From Ridgeia piscesae (Eukaryota; Annelida; Polychaeta; Sabellida; Siboglinidae), in NCBI GenBank assembly GCA_025642075.2, contig JAODUO010001813.1, positions 1 to 64,000 on the forward strand: 64,000 nt of DNA. Reading direction: 5' to 3'. Position 1 is the stretch's first letter, and each line of letters starts with the position of its first letter. Made by a program: the position numbers and the translations under genes. Positions 22,450-35,579 of the stretch are shown piece by piece. Below the pieces are notes generated by a model. It had not been told where the DNA came from. It saw only the letters and a program-made list of their open reading frames with translations, and did no database searches.

Positions 22450-24309
22450 TGGCGGAGTTTAAGAAATTCGAGGGGAATTTATGTTTCGAAAATCCGGAAT
22501 TTCCTTACCAATTACTCGCTCTACATGTATGCGTACATTAGCAATAGTTCTAGTGTGTTCAACCTCAAGCGGGTGCAGCTGCTTTTTACCCCTGGTAAAG
22601 TCGGGAATTACCAACTTGGCTTGGTAGAAAGCGACATCCTCCTCTTTGTTGAGATGTCGCCAGGTAGTAAGTTTGACAGGATGCCAGACTTCTGAACAAT
22701 GTGTTTATCAGAAGTGCGACCCCCAACCCTTCAAAATGAACGCCACTGGTCCCTGAGGGGCAATACCGATGAGGTTCTTTACAGTCTGGTGGTGTTTATA
22801 GTTAGAACACGTTAATATTGTATTCATAGCACCGCTGGGCTTCTCCGTGAATAGTTCAAAGCAATCAATGATCACAACAACCTTGTTACCAAACTCGTTG
22901 CGAAAGCACTTAGGCATTGATTTCCTCAGATTTTCTCGCGAAGGCCACTGGATCAGGAAATCCAGTTCCACATACAGGGCATTTAGTGTATAGTAAAAAA
23001 ACCCGCTGGACTGTACCCACTGAAACATTCAGCTGATAAGCTATATCCCGAAACAGGTAATTAATTCTCAACTTTAAGAGGCATACCAACAGTTGTTGCT
23101 ATCGTGACAGTTTCATTGTTTCTGATAAATGGCATTTAATTCGATCGTAAACAATCTCGAGTACTGCTAGGGATGGCACACTAGTGTAGAAAGACACTTA
23201 CTCGGGATCATTTGCATACGATTCTCTATCATACACAGAACGATTGGTTGGTCCAGGTTGTAACAGTCTCGCTCTGTTGTCAGCCTCTATGCTAGCAATG
23301 TCATCACATGACAAAACAGTCTGCATCACAGCGTCTGATGCCTTGGCTGCCATGTTCTCAGTCACCACTGCCTCAGAAATGGGAAACTCCGACCGGCTTC
23401 TGTTCTGCTGTTCCAAATCCACTGGGCAGTCATCAGGTAGAGTGTCTGTCGTTCCTAGCGTCAACAGTGATGACACAGCGTCCGCAATCTTCCTCTTCTG
23501 TCCGCGCTGGGCAGACCTCGCATGTCGTTCACCGGTCGGCGCAGACATGTTGTCGTAGCCCATGTGTAGTGTCGGTAGCCATGACGGGTCGGTCTTTGCA
23601 TGGAGGTATGCTTTCGTTCCTAAAACATAAAAGTATTATTAGTCTCTACTTAACTGAGTAACTGGTAAAGAGTGGTATGCTGCTACAAGTTTGTTTATGA
23701 AAAATCTATGTCAGATCAGACAGGTTTAAATTTATTTACGACTAAGGTTGGTATCAAAAATATTTATAATTATTAGATCCAGTTAAGATCAATGAACATC
23801 CCATAATTAACATGTACAATTAAAATCTTGCAAGTAAGCACATTTTACATGGGCTTATGCATACAACGATAGCGCGACCGTGGACGGTAATCAGATCCAC
23901 AACTTACTTAGACGTCTTACGCACGAGTCTAATATGGTGGTTATAATTCGTTTTCATGTTTGGGTCAGGAAAAAGATCACCTTCACATTTACACTTAGAT
24001 ATAAAATGTATTACATTTTGGAAATAAACTATTTGTTATACCAATTTATAATAAAAATGTGGGCGACAAAAACGTGTACAAACCATTCACGAAATGTCTG
24101 GAGCACACCAACGTTCTGTCCCATTTCGTTTCGGTCGATACGTCTTGTCGTCTGATAGCCGCCTTCCATAATCGCCGTCGTTCACAACTTAGCTCGTGAG
24201 TATCTTCACTTTAGTTACAAATAAAGTTTGGAGTTTTGTGGAACGATGTATTATATAATTTGGATTTTTCTGGCCGATTCGCGCAGCCGATCACTCCACA
24301 AATTGGCAT
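22450..24309 (-). pseudogene. THAP-domain DDE transposase, broken
   Basis: Exon 1 (24309-24084) opens MPICGVIGCANRPEKSK with SFHKTPNF, meets one TAA, then continues RRRLWKAAIRRQDV and VCSRHFVNG. Exon 2 (23619-23202) adds AYLHAKTDPSWLPTLHMGY, completing a THAP zinc-finger DNA-binding domain, then a low-complexity linker ending at a GA/GTAAGTG donor. Downstream (about 23110-22450) is the IS5-like catalytic domain: LRINYLFRDIAYQLNVSVGT, WPSRENLRKSMP, VVIIDCFELF (first Asp), CSNYKHHQTVKNLIGIAPQG, and after a stop [20 protein letters not shown] and [13 protein letters not shown] (catalytic Glu). The usual ADRGF second Asp block is missing. Not functional. Confidence 0.85.
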
Positions 24310-24427
24310 CGTTAAGCTAGGGAAGAAAGATGGCGGTGCATCCCATAAGTCATTACGCGAAAACGTGTGCTGACGTCACATAAAAACAAGCAATACATGG
24401 CGTAACAGCGCAATACCAATGTTAAGG

Positions 24428-25027
24428 AGGTCAGGCGGGCGGGCGGGCGGGCGAGGGCGAGAGCGAGCGGGCGAGCGGGCGGGCGGGCGGAGCGGGCAGG
24501 CGGGCGGGCGGGCGGGCGGGCGGGCGGGCGGGCGGGCGGGCGGGCGGGCGGGCGGGCGGGCGGGCGGGCGGGCGGGCGGGCGGGCGGGCGGGCTGGGCGG
24601 GCGGGCGAACGGACGGACGGACAGACGGACGGACGGACGGACGGACGGACGGACGGACTGGACGGACGGACGGACGGATGGACGGACAGACGGACGGACG
24701 GACGGACGGACGGACGGACGGACGAACGGACGGACGGACGGACTGAATGGACAGACGGACAGACGGACGGACGAGCGGACGGACGGACGGACGGACGGAC
24801 GGACGGACGGACGGACGGACGGACGGACGGACGGACGGACGGACGGACGGACGGACGGACGGACGGACGGACGGACGGACGGACGGACGGACGGACGGAC
24901 GGACGGACTGACGGACACACGGACGCACGGACGCACGGACGCACGGACGCACGGACGCACGGACGCACGGACGCACGGACGCACGGACGCACGGACGCAC
25001 GGACGCACGGACGCACGGACGCACGGA
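24428..25027 (+). repeat. compound GGGC / GGAC / GGACGCAC microsatellite
   Basis: GGGC units (24428-24607), then GGAC units with point changes (24608-24912), then about 14 GGACGCAC octamers to 25027. The motifs are the reverse complements of those in the 16.2-kb array (GCCC, GTCC), so the two arrays lie in inverted orientation. Confidence 0.95.
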
Positions 25028-25032
25028 CAATG

Positions 25033-25290
25033 TCAAACTTACAAACTTACAAACTTACAAGCTTACAAGCTTACAAGCTTACAAGCTTACAAGCTTACAA
25101 GCTTACAAGCTTACAAGCTTACAAGCTTACAAGCTTACAAGCTTACAAGCTTACAAGCTTACAAGCTTACAAGCTTACACGAAGCTGCAAGCTTGCGAAG
25201 CACAAATACTGAAGCTTACTGACACAAACACAAGCACAGAAGCTTACAAACACAAACACAAGCTTACAAAGCTTACAAACACAGGCTTTC
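25033..25290 (+). repeat. AAGCTTAC octamer microsatellite
   Basis: Three AAACTTAC units lead into about 17 AAGCTTAC units to 25180. A degenerate stretch of related CTTACAAA/CACAAACACAAG follows to about 25290. Every unit contains a HindIII site (AAGCTT). Confidence 0.95.
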
Positions 25291-25895
<605 letters not shown>

Positions 25896-25944
25896 CGCTC
25901 TACATACAGCTGTGTGGTGTCTGCCCTATCCAGCCTCAGGGCAC

Positions 25945-26107
25945 CAACAAACTGACAAACTGACAAACTGACAAACTGACAAACTGACAAACTGACAAAC
26001 ACACAAACACACAAACACACAAACACACAAACACATAAACACACAAACACACAAACACACAAACACACAAACATACAAACACACAAACAGACAAACAGAC
26101 AAACAGA
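25945..26107 (+). repeat. AAACTGAC / AAACACAC / AAACAGAC octamer microsatellite
   Basis: About seven AAACTGAC units, then about ten AAACACAC units with one T change, then AAACAGAC units ending in a GA run. This is the last segment of the chain that starts at 24428. Confidence 0.95.
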
Positions 26108-26586
26108 GAGAGAGAGAGAAGGACGGGGAGACATAAATATAAATAAAGGCAGATAGATAAAGACACATACAACCAGTGTATACTGGCGGATTGCTAATGA
26201 AAACGGGCATGTAGAAGAGACCGACATTTCCCAGATAAAATACGTACTGGTAGTCGACCATAGACATCGAGCCGTCTACTACAGAATAACTTGTATTTTT
26301 CACAGTAGTATACATCTCAACATGTAACATTCAATTTTGCCCCTTGAAGTAATTGCATGTTTAAATGTACGCACAAGTTGAAACAGAAACATTTGGTGTG
26401 TGAACAAATTCTGATACGTTAAATTTGATCAAGATTGCCAAAAATTAGGTGACTTGGAAGATGCAGTGCCATGCGTTGATGGTGATAAAGAGCATGCCGC
26501 GACGAAGATAACTGCATTTAGATGTGTCATGATTGTGTGGCTCCATGACGGAGTGTCCTCAGCGCGTGTAGGGGCTAACATAGTAT

Positions 26587-26991
26587 GATAACTACTTCTA
26601 CCTCCAAACCAGCTGGGTCCCACTAACAAATGGTAACTACTACTGCCATCAAACCAGCTGATTCCCACAAACAAACGATAACTATTTCTGCCTACAAACC
26701 AGTTGGATCCTACAAACAAATGATAACTACTTCTGCCTCCAAACCAGCTGGGTCCCACAAACAAATGATAACTACTTCTGCCGCCAAACCACCGGAGTCC
26801 CACAAACAAATGATAACTACTTCTGTCTCCAAACCACCGGAGTCCCACAAACAAATGATAACTACTTCTACCTCCAAACCACCGGAGTCCCATAAACAAA
26901 TGATAACTACTTCTGCCTCCAAACCAGCTGGGTCCCACATATAAATGATAATTATTTCTGCCTCCAAGCCTGCTGGCTCCCACAAACAAAT
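26587..26991 (+). repeat. 45-bp minisatellite, nine copies
   Basis: Units begin GATAACTACTTCTGCCTCCA and end CACAAACAAAT. Variation is concentrated in the AGCTGGG versus ACCGGAG segment. Since 45 is divisible by three, frames stay open throughout; the minus strand would read a 15-residue WFGGRSSYHLFVGLR repeat. No splice context or flanking coding sequence supports translation. Confidence 0.9.
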
Positions 26992-27228
26992 CACCACCAA
27001 CAAGTTAGGCGTTTGCTATAGGATATAAGCAATCGAACCCCGTATTTGCCGGCAAAATCAAGTTTCATTGCATTGTTGGAAGATGAATACCTCCAACACC
27101 TGAAACTGTAACAAACTGATGCGATGCGGATTTTTTAACAAGACAAGATTTAACAAGATTGCCACCTAGAGATTCAACTCTAGATGGCAGGTGGACTAGG
27201 AAGCCATTTGGCTTATCGAGAGTCCAAC

Positions 27229-30130
27229 CTATCTATCTAAGTATACCCCCGCCCTTCTTAGGTATATGTCGATTTTATTTTTAAATATATTAACACTACT
27301 AGCACCTACACAATCAGCTGATAATCTGTTCCATTCGTTTACTGTTCTTTGTGAAAATGAAAATTTTCTAATATCTAGTCTACACTGCTTCTTTGCTAAT
27401 GTAACTCCATGTCCTCTAGTCCTTCTCTCTTCCTTGACTGTGAAAAAAATATTTCTGTCAATATTTTCATATCCATTCAATATTTTAAACACCTCAATCT
27501 GATCTCCTCTCAATCTTCTGGTTTCTAGTGTTGTTAAACCACATTCTTTTAGACGCATTTCATAACTAATATTCCTGAGTTTTTGTATCATTTTGGTTGC
27601 TCTCCTTTGTACTCTTTCTAGCATATCAATATCCTTCTTGCGATATGGCCTCCATGCTTGTATACAATATTCTAAGTGAGGCCTAACTATTGTTTTATAC
27701 AGCGGTATTATTAGTTCTTTTTCTTTGTACACTATATTTCGCCTAATTAATCCAAGAATTTGGTTTCCCTTCGCTGCTGCAATTCCACACTGCTCTGATA
27801 CCTTCATGTCAGCACTAATAGTTAACCCTAAGTCATTTTCCTTTAAGGTAGTATTTAGTACAGTATCCCCCATTGTATATTGTGCATCTTCATTCCCATG
27901 TCCTGTGTGAAGGCACTTACACGTTCCAAAATGAAACAGCATTTGCCACTTCTCAGACCATTCTATCAACTTATTAAGATCATCTTGTAAATGCTGTCTA
28001 TCTGCATCACTTTTAATTTTCCTAAACACTTTTGTGTCGTCCGCAAACTTTAACACCTTGCTTGTTATGTCATCATCCAAATCATTGATATATATTAAGA
28101 ATAAAATAGGTCCCAGTACTGATCCCTGCGGTACTCCACTCAAAACCGCTTTCCAGTTTGAAACCTCCCCATCAACTACTACTCTTTGTCTTCTATCAAT
28201 AAGCCATTTTTCTATGCAGTTGATCATTCCATTTCCTATGCCATGGGCCTTTAGTTTAAGTAGTAGTCTTTGGTGTGGCACTTTGTCAAATGCTTTTTTA
28301 AAATCTAAGTAGATTATATCTACTGGTGATCCCTCATCTAGCCACTTTGTGACATCTTCCAAAAACATAACATATTTGTTAAGCATGACCTCGCTTTTAA
28401 AAACCCATGTTGAGATGGGTTTATCAATTTATTTTTAACAAGAAAATCAACCAGGTGATCTTTAATTAGTCTTTCTAATAGTTTGCAAATCACGATGTTA
28501 AACTCACTGGTCTATAGTTCTCTGACTTGTTTCTCGAACCTTTTTTAAATATGGTATAATGTTTGCTTCTTTCCATTCTAACGGAACTATTCCCTCCTCT
28601 AATGACAAATTGAACACTGTTGCAAGCGGTATGCTGATTTGTTCTACAATTTCCAATAGTAATTTGGGAGGAATCCCATCCACTCCAGGTGATTTATTAT
28701 CCTTCATATCTCTTATTTTCATAGCTACCATTGTTGGGGTTACAATTAGTTGTCCTAAATAGTCAAACTCTCTCCATTCGAACTTAGTCTCAAGTACTGG
28801 TAATATACTAATATCTTCCCTGGTAAACACCGAACTAAAGTACTCATTTAGGTTTTCTGCCATTAAGAATCCCTCTGTTATTATGTTTCCATCACTACCT
28901 TCTAGAGGACCGACCTTATCCTGAACTTTCTGTTTACTTCGAACATACGCATAAAAACTCTTGCTGTCATGTTTTATATTAAAAGCAATTTTTTGTTCGT
29001 AGCTTCTCTTTGAATTTCTAATTTCAGCTGTAGCTTGATTAAGTGCTTCTTTATAAATGCTATAGTCTTCTTCACTTTCGGTATGTCTATATGTCTTCCA
29101 CATCATTTGCTTGTACTTGATTTTCTAATGGCTTCCTTCGATAAGTGTTTCTTCTTTGACCGTTTCCCCTGTTTTTCAAGGGGACAAATTTGTCAACGAC
29201 GCAGTCAATTTCACTCTTTAAAATATTCCAGCATTCTGCTGCTGTCTTATTCTTCAGTGTGTTATTCCAGTCTATCTTTGCTAAATATTCCCTCATGTCC
29301 TTATATCTTCCTTTGTGAACATTGTTCCTGTACCTTATTTTTCTATTCCGTTCTCCCTTTACTTTGATGATAAAATGTATCTGGTTGTGATCACTACACC
29401 CCAGTGGCTCACATATCTTGACATTATCAACAAATTCCTTCTGTGAGCTCAATACTAAGTCTAACACGTTCTCGCCCCTGGTTGCTTCTAACACATGTTG
29501 AGAAAGGAAACTATCTTGTACTAAATTTAAAAACTCTTGATCCTCTCTCCCGGTACTCTGTAGAGATGTCCACTGTATATGCCCATGGTTAAAATCCCCC
29601 ATAATAATACAGTCCCGTTTACTCACTTCTTTGATAGCGTTATGTATTTTTTCATTCTCTTCCATGCTTATGTTTGGACTCCGATACACTAACCCAACAG
29701 TTAATGTTGACTTTCCTGTAACTATGTTACACCAGACAGCTTCTTCACATTCTGCTTCTTTTTCAAATTTTATTTCATAAGCTTGGATGGATTCTTTAAT
29801 ATATAAAATAACTCCGCCTCCCCTTCTTCCTAATCTATCTTTCCTAAACATTACATACCCTGTCATTCCTAATTCGGCATCTGATATATCGGGTGTAGCC
29901 CAAGATTCAGTTATACCTATTATGTGAGAGTCAATATCTTCTACTATAATGTTTAGTTCATTTCTTTTGTTTACTATGCTCCTTGCATTTAAACAAACAC
30001 ATTTATAACCAAATTCCGTAGGGCTTTCCAGGCTGTTCTTTGCTGGTGTCTTTTTGCTATCTTTATCTATGCCTCTAATATTTGGCTTCTCTGTGTATCC
30101 CCCCTGCGAAACTAGTTTAAAAAGTTGCAA
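27229..30130 (-). pseudogene. LINE ORF2 (endonuclease-reverse transcriptase), few frameshifts
   Basis: Endonuclease motifs: LNARSIVNKRNEL, ITESWATPDI, RRGGGVILYIKE, IIMGDFNH, and catalytic SDHNQIHF near 29380. Reverse transcriptase motifs: NKSPGVDGIPPKLL, EWKEANIIP, VDIIYLDFKKAFDKVPH, GVPQGSVLGPILF, KFADDTKVF (active-site ADD near 28040), and the C-terminal RPHLEYCIQAWRPYRKKDID and SFSQRTVNEWNRLS. Frame changes are needed at about 29125, 28545 and 28390. With so few defects this copy looks young. Confidence 0.9.
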
Positions 30131-30465
30131 CCTGTTCCATTATTCATCGATCGAAGAAGGTTCTCGGAGAACACTGCTGCGCCCTTTCCGCTTAGATGGA
30201 GGCCATATCTCATAAACATGTCTTCTTTACCAACACAATATCCCCACAAATCTACAAATCCAACTCCTTCTTCTTCACACATCTGCTCTAATAGCCCGTT
30301 AATTGCCATCCTCTTGCAATTTCTAAATGTTGTTCCCCATCCCCGCATCACTGGCAAGATTCCTGAGAGTATGATCTGTTCAACGCTCGTCTTCTTCAGT
30401 GTCTGTACCAACTCTCTGTATCTCTTTACTATCCTGGTTGTTCCAGATGTCAGCCAGAGGAACAT
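30112..30465 (-). pseudogene. LINE ORF1 esterase-like C-terminus
   Basis: Contains QIILSGILPVMRGWG, FRNCKRMAINGLLEQMCEEE, VGFVDLWGYC and MRYGLHLSGKGAAVFSENL. The D-x-x-H-like DGLHLS region (here YGLHLS) and flanking sequence match the SGNH-hydrolase-type esterase found in CR1/L2 ORF1 proteins. The Asp expected before GLHLS reads Tyr, so catalysis is doubtful. The N-terminal part is lost by 5' truncation at about 30480. Confidence 0.7.
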
Positions 30466-30616
30466 ATAAAGGCAACTAGGATTGGTGAACTGGATACCAA
30501 GTCTTCAAACGCATACTGTTAAAATGTATTGTGTAACGGGGCAAAAATAATTAATTCATAAGTTACCATACTAATTATAAGCGGTAGGGCCTAAATACAC
30601 GTAATGTGTAACTTAA

Positions 30617-31865
30617 AGGAACATGCAACCCCAAAAGTAAAAATTGCTCAAACCATTAAACAATGTTCATTGAATCATATCCCATATTTTATTATTTTTT
30701 CTGAAATGATTTACGCAGTTTTAAGGATAATTAGTGAACCTCCCTGGAGGCTGACATTTTGGACATTTCGCCTGTGGGTGTGTGACGTCACACTTCCACA
30801 ACCGCTAGCGCCTCGGGTGGGCAAAACAAACCGAACTCTTCACCCACAGAGTCTGAGATCTATCAATCCATTTAATTACACTTGCATAGCATTATATTTA
30901 CAAACACTGCGTCCCTTACAATATAAATATTCATAAAGAATAGGATAAAGAGTAACGATGCTCAAGTATTGATTGCAACAAATGCAATCGCGCACTCTAA
31001 CTTGGACTTGGTCGGTTCGACGGAGCTTAATAACTGTTCTTATCGCCCACTTTCACATGTAAACAAATCGTTTATCTAACTAATTATTCCAGTCGACCGT
31101 CGCGCAGTGGATATCTTACTAATCATATATTTATATTATTAAAAAGGAAATACATTGTATTATACTATAGTACCCCATTTATAGTATTTGCGTACATTAT
31201 GTTCATCCCTTTTGCGAGATCGCTCTTCGCGTGCCATAACAACATCGACCCTTCGGCCCCGGACTTTTCGTTCTGTGCACACATTCGTTTAGCAGTCGTC
31301 TTTCACCCAATCCAAGCAACCTGTGTTCCAGATCAATGGTAACATGGTCCTGGCAAACCACTTTCCGGTTGAAATTGAATTTTTCCACAGTATGACGCGT
31401 ACCAATATTGTGGAGCAATGTCATCGCCAACTCGCGCTTCGCAGAGAAATTATTGGCATTTGGAAAACTCTCTTTCCTTTCACTCACCCTTCTCTTGCTT
31501 TGATTTGGCATCCGTATGCTTGACATCCATGCATTTCATTATCACAAGACTCATAAAAATAACTCAAATCATGTCGCTGTGCTAGTGTTTACATGTTGCG
31601 CGCCGCCTATATCGCTGAGAGTTGTGGACAGTCTACGTCACACTCACGCATTCTCTCGCGTTACTCTTCGTGAGTTCTTCGTGAAATGGGCAACAATGGC
31701 AGCGCCCATGTTCAGTGAAAATGTACGTTTAAAAATTAATTTTATGATGTATAACATTCTTATAACATTAAAAAAAAATATATATTTTACAACATTTTAT
31801 CTTGAATGGCATCTGGGAATTTGAGGGATTGTAACGCATTTTCAACACAATGGTTGCATGTTCCT
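30617..31865. mobile_element. non-autonomous TTAA-inserting DNA transposon, 14-bp TIRs
   Basis: The left end AGGAACATGCAACC (30617-30630) and right end GGTTGCATGTTCCT (31852-31865) are exact inverted copies. Both are flanked by TTAA (30613-30616 and 31866-31869). TTAA target duplications occur in Kolobok and piggyBac elements; the AGG start suits Kolobok better. I recognise no transposase inside, although GC-rich patches (30770-30860, 31590-31720) and an open minus-strand frame at 31203-31526 may be leftovers of a parent element. Confidence 0.85.
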
Positions 31866-31869
31866 TTAA

Positions 31870-32489
31870 TAAAACAAATAATAATACAGTTATCATGGAC
31901 TAAGACAATGAATACATCATTCATTACAATAAATAAGCAATGCAATATAAAAGCATGCAGAGCATGGTTAAATAAAACGGGGTTTTATCATGTCAATGAC
32001 TGGCTGACGCGGTGAGTTCTTCTGTGGAATGCACGTTATAATTGATTCCAAATTGATTTGGTGTGTTACCATATACTGTTCGATAAACCTGTCAATATTC
32101 GTCGTGTCCTGTACGTCTTGCCCAGCTGATAATGAGGATGGCTATTACAAATCGCGCTCGCTATAAAGTATGGAAGATAATATTGTCAAAACACGAATGG
32201 CAAAGTTCGTATTCGCCAATGTTGCGAGGTTGTCTTACGCCAATTGTTTATATCCTGGTTCTGACATTTTGACAGTTTTTTGCACAGCGCAACACACACT
32301 TCCTACATTCACCTCTTCGTAGTCTCAGTAATCACAACAGCAAGGCTGACAGAGTTAACAGTGCCGGCATAAAGAGGTCGTTTTTTAATACTCGTTCTGT
32401 TAAACGTCCACCCACATGGACAGGTATACTTGAATGCGAAGTCATATCACGTTATCCTTATGGAAAAAACGAATGAAAACCATATATTC

Positions 32490-32562
<73 letters not shown>

Positions 32563-33150
32563 TTTCACTCTCTAAACATTCGAAATCTGGTGGCGTTTGT
32601 CACATATGGTCATTTCCTCACAAAAGTGGTGCCAACAATGTTATTCTTTACTGAATGGTTTAGAATGCTGAACGTAGTTTCCGTGCATGCGTCTCGGTTA
32701 GGGCTCTCTGGTGATACCCCCTTTTTCACAGGTCCGTTGAGAATCCATACATCCCTTGCCAATAAATGGTCCTATTGTTATACTTTTTCGACACTTTCTT
32801 GGCTATAGGTCGTTTATTTTTTATTATGCAACACTGTATGTAAGACATACAACTGATATTGAGGTAGGATTGCGGATACTTCTGCAATTATTTGCAAAAA
32901 TTAGGAGCTAAAGTCAAATCCTTGGATTGGCATCAGTGTTATTGTGGTGGGGAAGTTTTGCATCACCGTCCGTCTGCAGGCGTCTATAGAGGCATATTGC
33001 GTATAACCTATCAATAAATACCACTAATTCTACCATCATAGTAGGGTTTATAATTGCAGTTTCGTGACCATTCTCTGGCTACTAAGACTTGACGATTGAT
33101 TGGACTTATATGGATAATTTAAAACAGATTTAACCCCCTCCGGTCCCTCT
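31870..33150. other. no gene recognised; one AT microsatellite
   Basis: Ordinary sequence apart from about 65 bases of (AT)n at 32495-32559. The window shows no coding signal here. Confidence 0.45.
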
Positions 33151-33159
33151 AAAAAATGC

Positions 33160-33720
33160 TGGCATTTTCCGCAGAGTGCGAAATCCGAAATGGCCGGTGG
33201 CACCATCTCGAAAAAATTATGTTTGAACCAAAGCGCCAACAATCACTTATGAAAACACTTTTTTCGGGTAAGCCGTCCACGAGGATTCCGATTCTGGGAT
33301 CAATTTAACGCTATGACATCATTGGGAATTTAAACCCAAGGGATGGTAAGGTCTTTTCTGGTTTTTTTAAGGAAAATAGGTTAAAACAATTGGGAAACCC
33401 AAAAAAAAACTAGAAGCTGCCGGAAGAAAAATGGTACTAGGTACTTTCCGATTCTGACATCACTTTAACATTATGACATAATTTTGACCCATAAATCCAA
33501 GACGGCCGCCATATGGTAGAAAGAAAAAGTAACTTTTGAACCAGAGTACCTAGAAGCATGAATGAAGACGTGTTTTCGGGATACGTTGACCAAGACACAT
33601 TACTTCGGCTACATCGATGCGCTGATGCAAATTTATGAAGGTGACAGATCGAATTAAGATCAAGGTCACGTGGTAAGGTCAATTTCATTAAAAGGGTTTT
33701 TTTTTTCAAGGTAATATATA
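33160..33720 (+). repeat. two diverged tandem copies of an unnamed repeat
   Basis: Shared blocks recur about 160 bases apart: TCCGATTCTG--ATCA-TTTAAC with TATGACAT (33285 and 33446), GTTTGAACC/TTTTGAACC-AGAGT, and a TTTTTCGGG/TTTTCGGG block. This resembles common intergenic invertebrate repeats, but I cannot name the family. Confidence 0.5.
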
Positions 33721-33935
33721 ATGGTTAAGGAATCGAAGTCCTGGACCCAACAAATATAAATGGAGCTAGAACCCCGCTGCCGGACATGATGAATAATGGT
33801 ACTAGAAGTGAGCTTCTTTTGCATGGATTTTTTAACGTGGGTACAAATCTCTTGTTTAGCACAACGAAGGTCTGATTTGTTTTAATGAAACACGCTTGCT
33901 TTTCAGGTTAATTAGTTGCATACAGTTGTAACTGG

Positions 33936-35578
33936 ATGTTTCTGCAGCGTCTAGAACGTCTTGTTCAGGAGTACGAGGCAAACATCCAGGATGAGCAGGC
34001 GCGTATCAAAGACGCCAAGGCTGTGTCGCAGGCACTGACTGAGAAGGCGTCTGAGATGCAGACAGTTACACCATATAGAACTATCCAACGCGGTGAGCCT
34101 CCCACACGCCCTATGCCCGCTACGTTCTCCTCAGGTACAGAACCTCATCGCAAGTTCATGCCCTTGCTCGCGCGGATGTGAAAGGTGACCGCCCTGATGC
34201 AGCCGAGCAGTCTATCCCTTCCTATATGGGGTTTCACGCTGGCTTGTATATGGAGCAGGGGAAGAGCAAGGCTTGTTCCCATATGGCTTACAATCAACCG
34301 CCCACCAAGTCAGTTGTGAAGGACATCATGGACTATCACCATCGCCACTAAACGCATGCACTTCGCCTTCTTAGTGGGAGAACATCCCGTGTACGTCTGC
34401 ATTACCCTGCTGAAGTCTGGCTGGCTCTCCATCCTCCAGAATGAGAAGCAGCTGCTGGTGCACTCCAGAAATGTGACCAATGTGGCCCTGATCAGGGCGT
34501 CTCACAACGTCCTGGCCAATCGAAACGATGCCAAGAGGAAGCACATGGAATCCGGCCTTAAAACCAACGCAAAACGATTAGCAGTGCGTGAAGGACCTGG
34601 TCACATGCATGAATGAGTTCGATTCCCTCCCGTTCGACCCGGCCTCACTCACATCCGCACCCTACAGTCAGCCATGCCTGCATCTGGTAAGCAGGTTGCG
34701 GTCTTCAACTCAGCCCATGCCGCGGGTGAGGAAAAATTGACCAGTTTCTTGCGAGAGCGGGGCTCCCTCAATGCATCCGTTCATTTGAGCAAACGATTGG
34801 CGTTTGCCAAGGAACCAAGCACGAAGAAGCCCGGGGAGGAACTCACGATGAGAGCTGCTGAGATGGAGCGGACTGCTCTTAAGGCAGTGATCAACCTGGT
34901 TAAGGTCAGTCAATTTGTGGACCTACCCCAGTTGCTGGAACATCGTGTTGTCGAGGAGTGTATGGTCTTATTCAACCCCAACGGCACATACAGAAAGACG
35001 CAAAACAGCAAGCTCATCCAGAAGCTCTCTCTGCAATATGTAAACAACAGGAACCCTACGTCGCTCTCGTCGACATGGGCATGATCTGGAGTATGGCAAC
35101 TCCAACAGTACAAGATCGGCATACGCAAGATGGTACCCCATACAAGTGGTCGGACCACGAGCACAAGGTGATATCCATCATCCTTGCCCGCCACGGCGAT
35201 GCTGACCGTGTCATGTGGGTGAACGACCCGTACTACGCAGCATACTCGACCAAAGAGACGAGCCAGACCTGCGGGTGCAGGGTAAGGCACATGTCCCCAA
35301 CACCTACATGAAATTGGCAGACCCTTCCCCTGCCAGAGGGTTCAAAACGCTGCTGTGTAGCGTCAGCAACAAGGGTCGGTTGCATTAATTGATATGTAAC
35401 TACCTGTCCGACCTAGCACAGAGTGTTGGTGCAGTGCTTATCTACTCAGTTGGCCCCTATATTGCACCAACGTGCAACAGATGCAGAACTACAGTTTTAG
35501 CCAGTCTGAGACTGACACTGTCCTCTTCGCCGCTTACGCAGTTCTGCACGAGTCAGCTTACAGTGGTCGTGTTGTCAT
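33936..35578 (+). pseudogene. frameshifted PIN-like (EADT-motif) protein fragment
   Basis: A coding-like stretch in changing frames: LERLVQEYEANIQDEQARI (coiled-coil-like), HAGLYMEQGKSKACSHMAY, then AFLVGEHPVYVCI and VDMGMIWSMATPT with a WSDHEHKV block. Near 35495-35578 it reads MQNYSFSQSETDTVLFAAYA then GRVVIE. The S-E-T-D-T segment recalls the E-A-D-T acidic motif of PIN/FEN1-like nuclease folds found in large repeated gene families of invertebrates. Frames change near 34160, 34340, 34610 and 35080, and there are stops, so it is broken. At VVIE the sequence passes directly into the 45-bp minisatellite. Family assignment is tentative; the function is unknown. Confidence 0.4.
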
Positions 35579-35579
35579 T

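Larger units (their letters stand above)
20655..24309. mobile_element. ISL2EU-like DNA transposon with two convergent broken genes
   Basis: A plus-strand YqaJ-nuclease gene (20668-21852) faces a minus-strand THAP-DDE transposase gene (24309-22450). From memory, the combination of a YqaJ nuclease and an IS5/ISL2-related DDE transposase characterises eukaryotic ISL2EU elements. I did not resolve the terminal repeats. The LINE at 17985-20650 has replaced or interrupted the left side. Confidence 0.6.
27131..30480 (-). mobile_element. CR1-like LINE with esterase ORF1, nearly full ORF2
   Basis: On the minus strand: ORF1 C-terminal esterase segment (30465-30112), endonuclease (30130-29087) and reverse transcriptase (29106-27229). 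The 3' region starts TTGGACTCTCGATAAGCC and ends in short ATCTTGTTAAA repeats at about 27131. An esterase-type ORF1 and a short repeated 3' tail are features of CR1/L2 elements. A truncated copy of the same family lies at 46409-46640 and is almost identical over about 230 bases. Confidence 0.88.
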
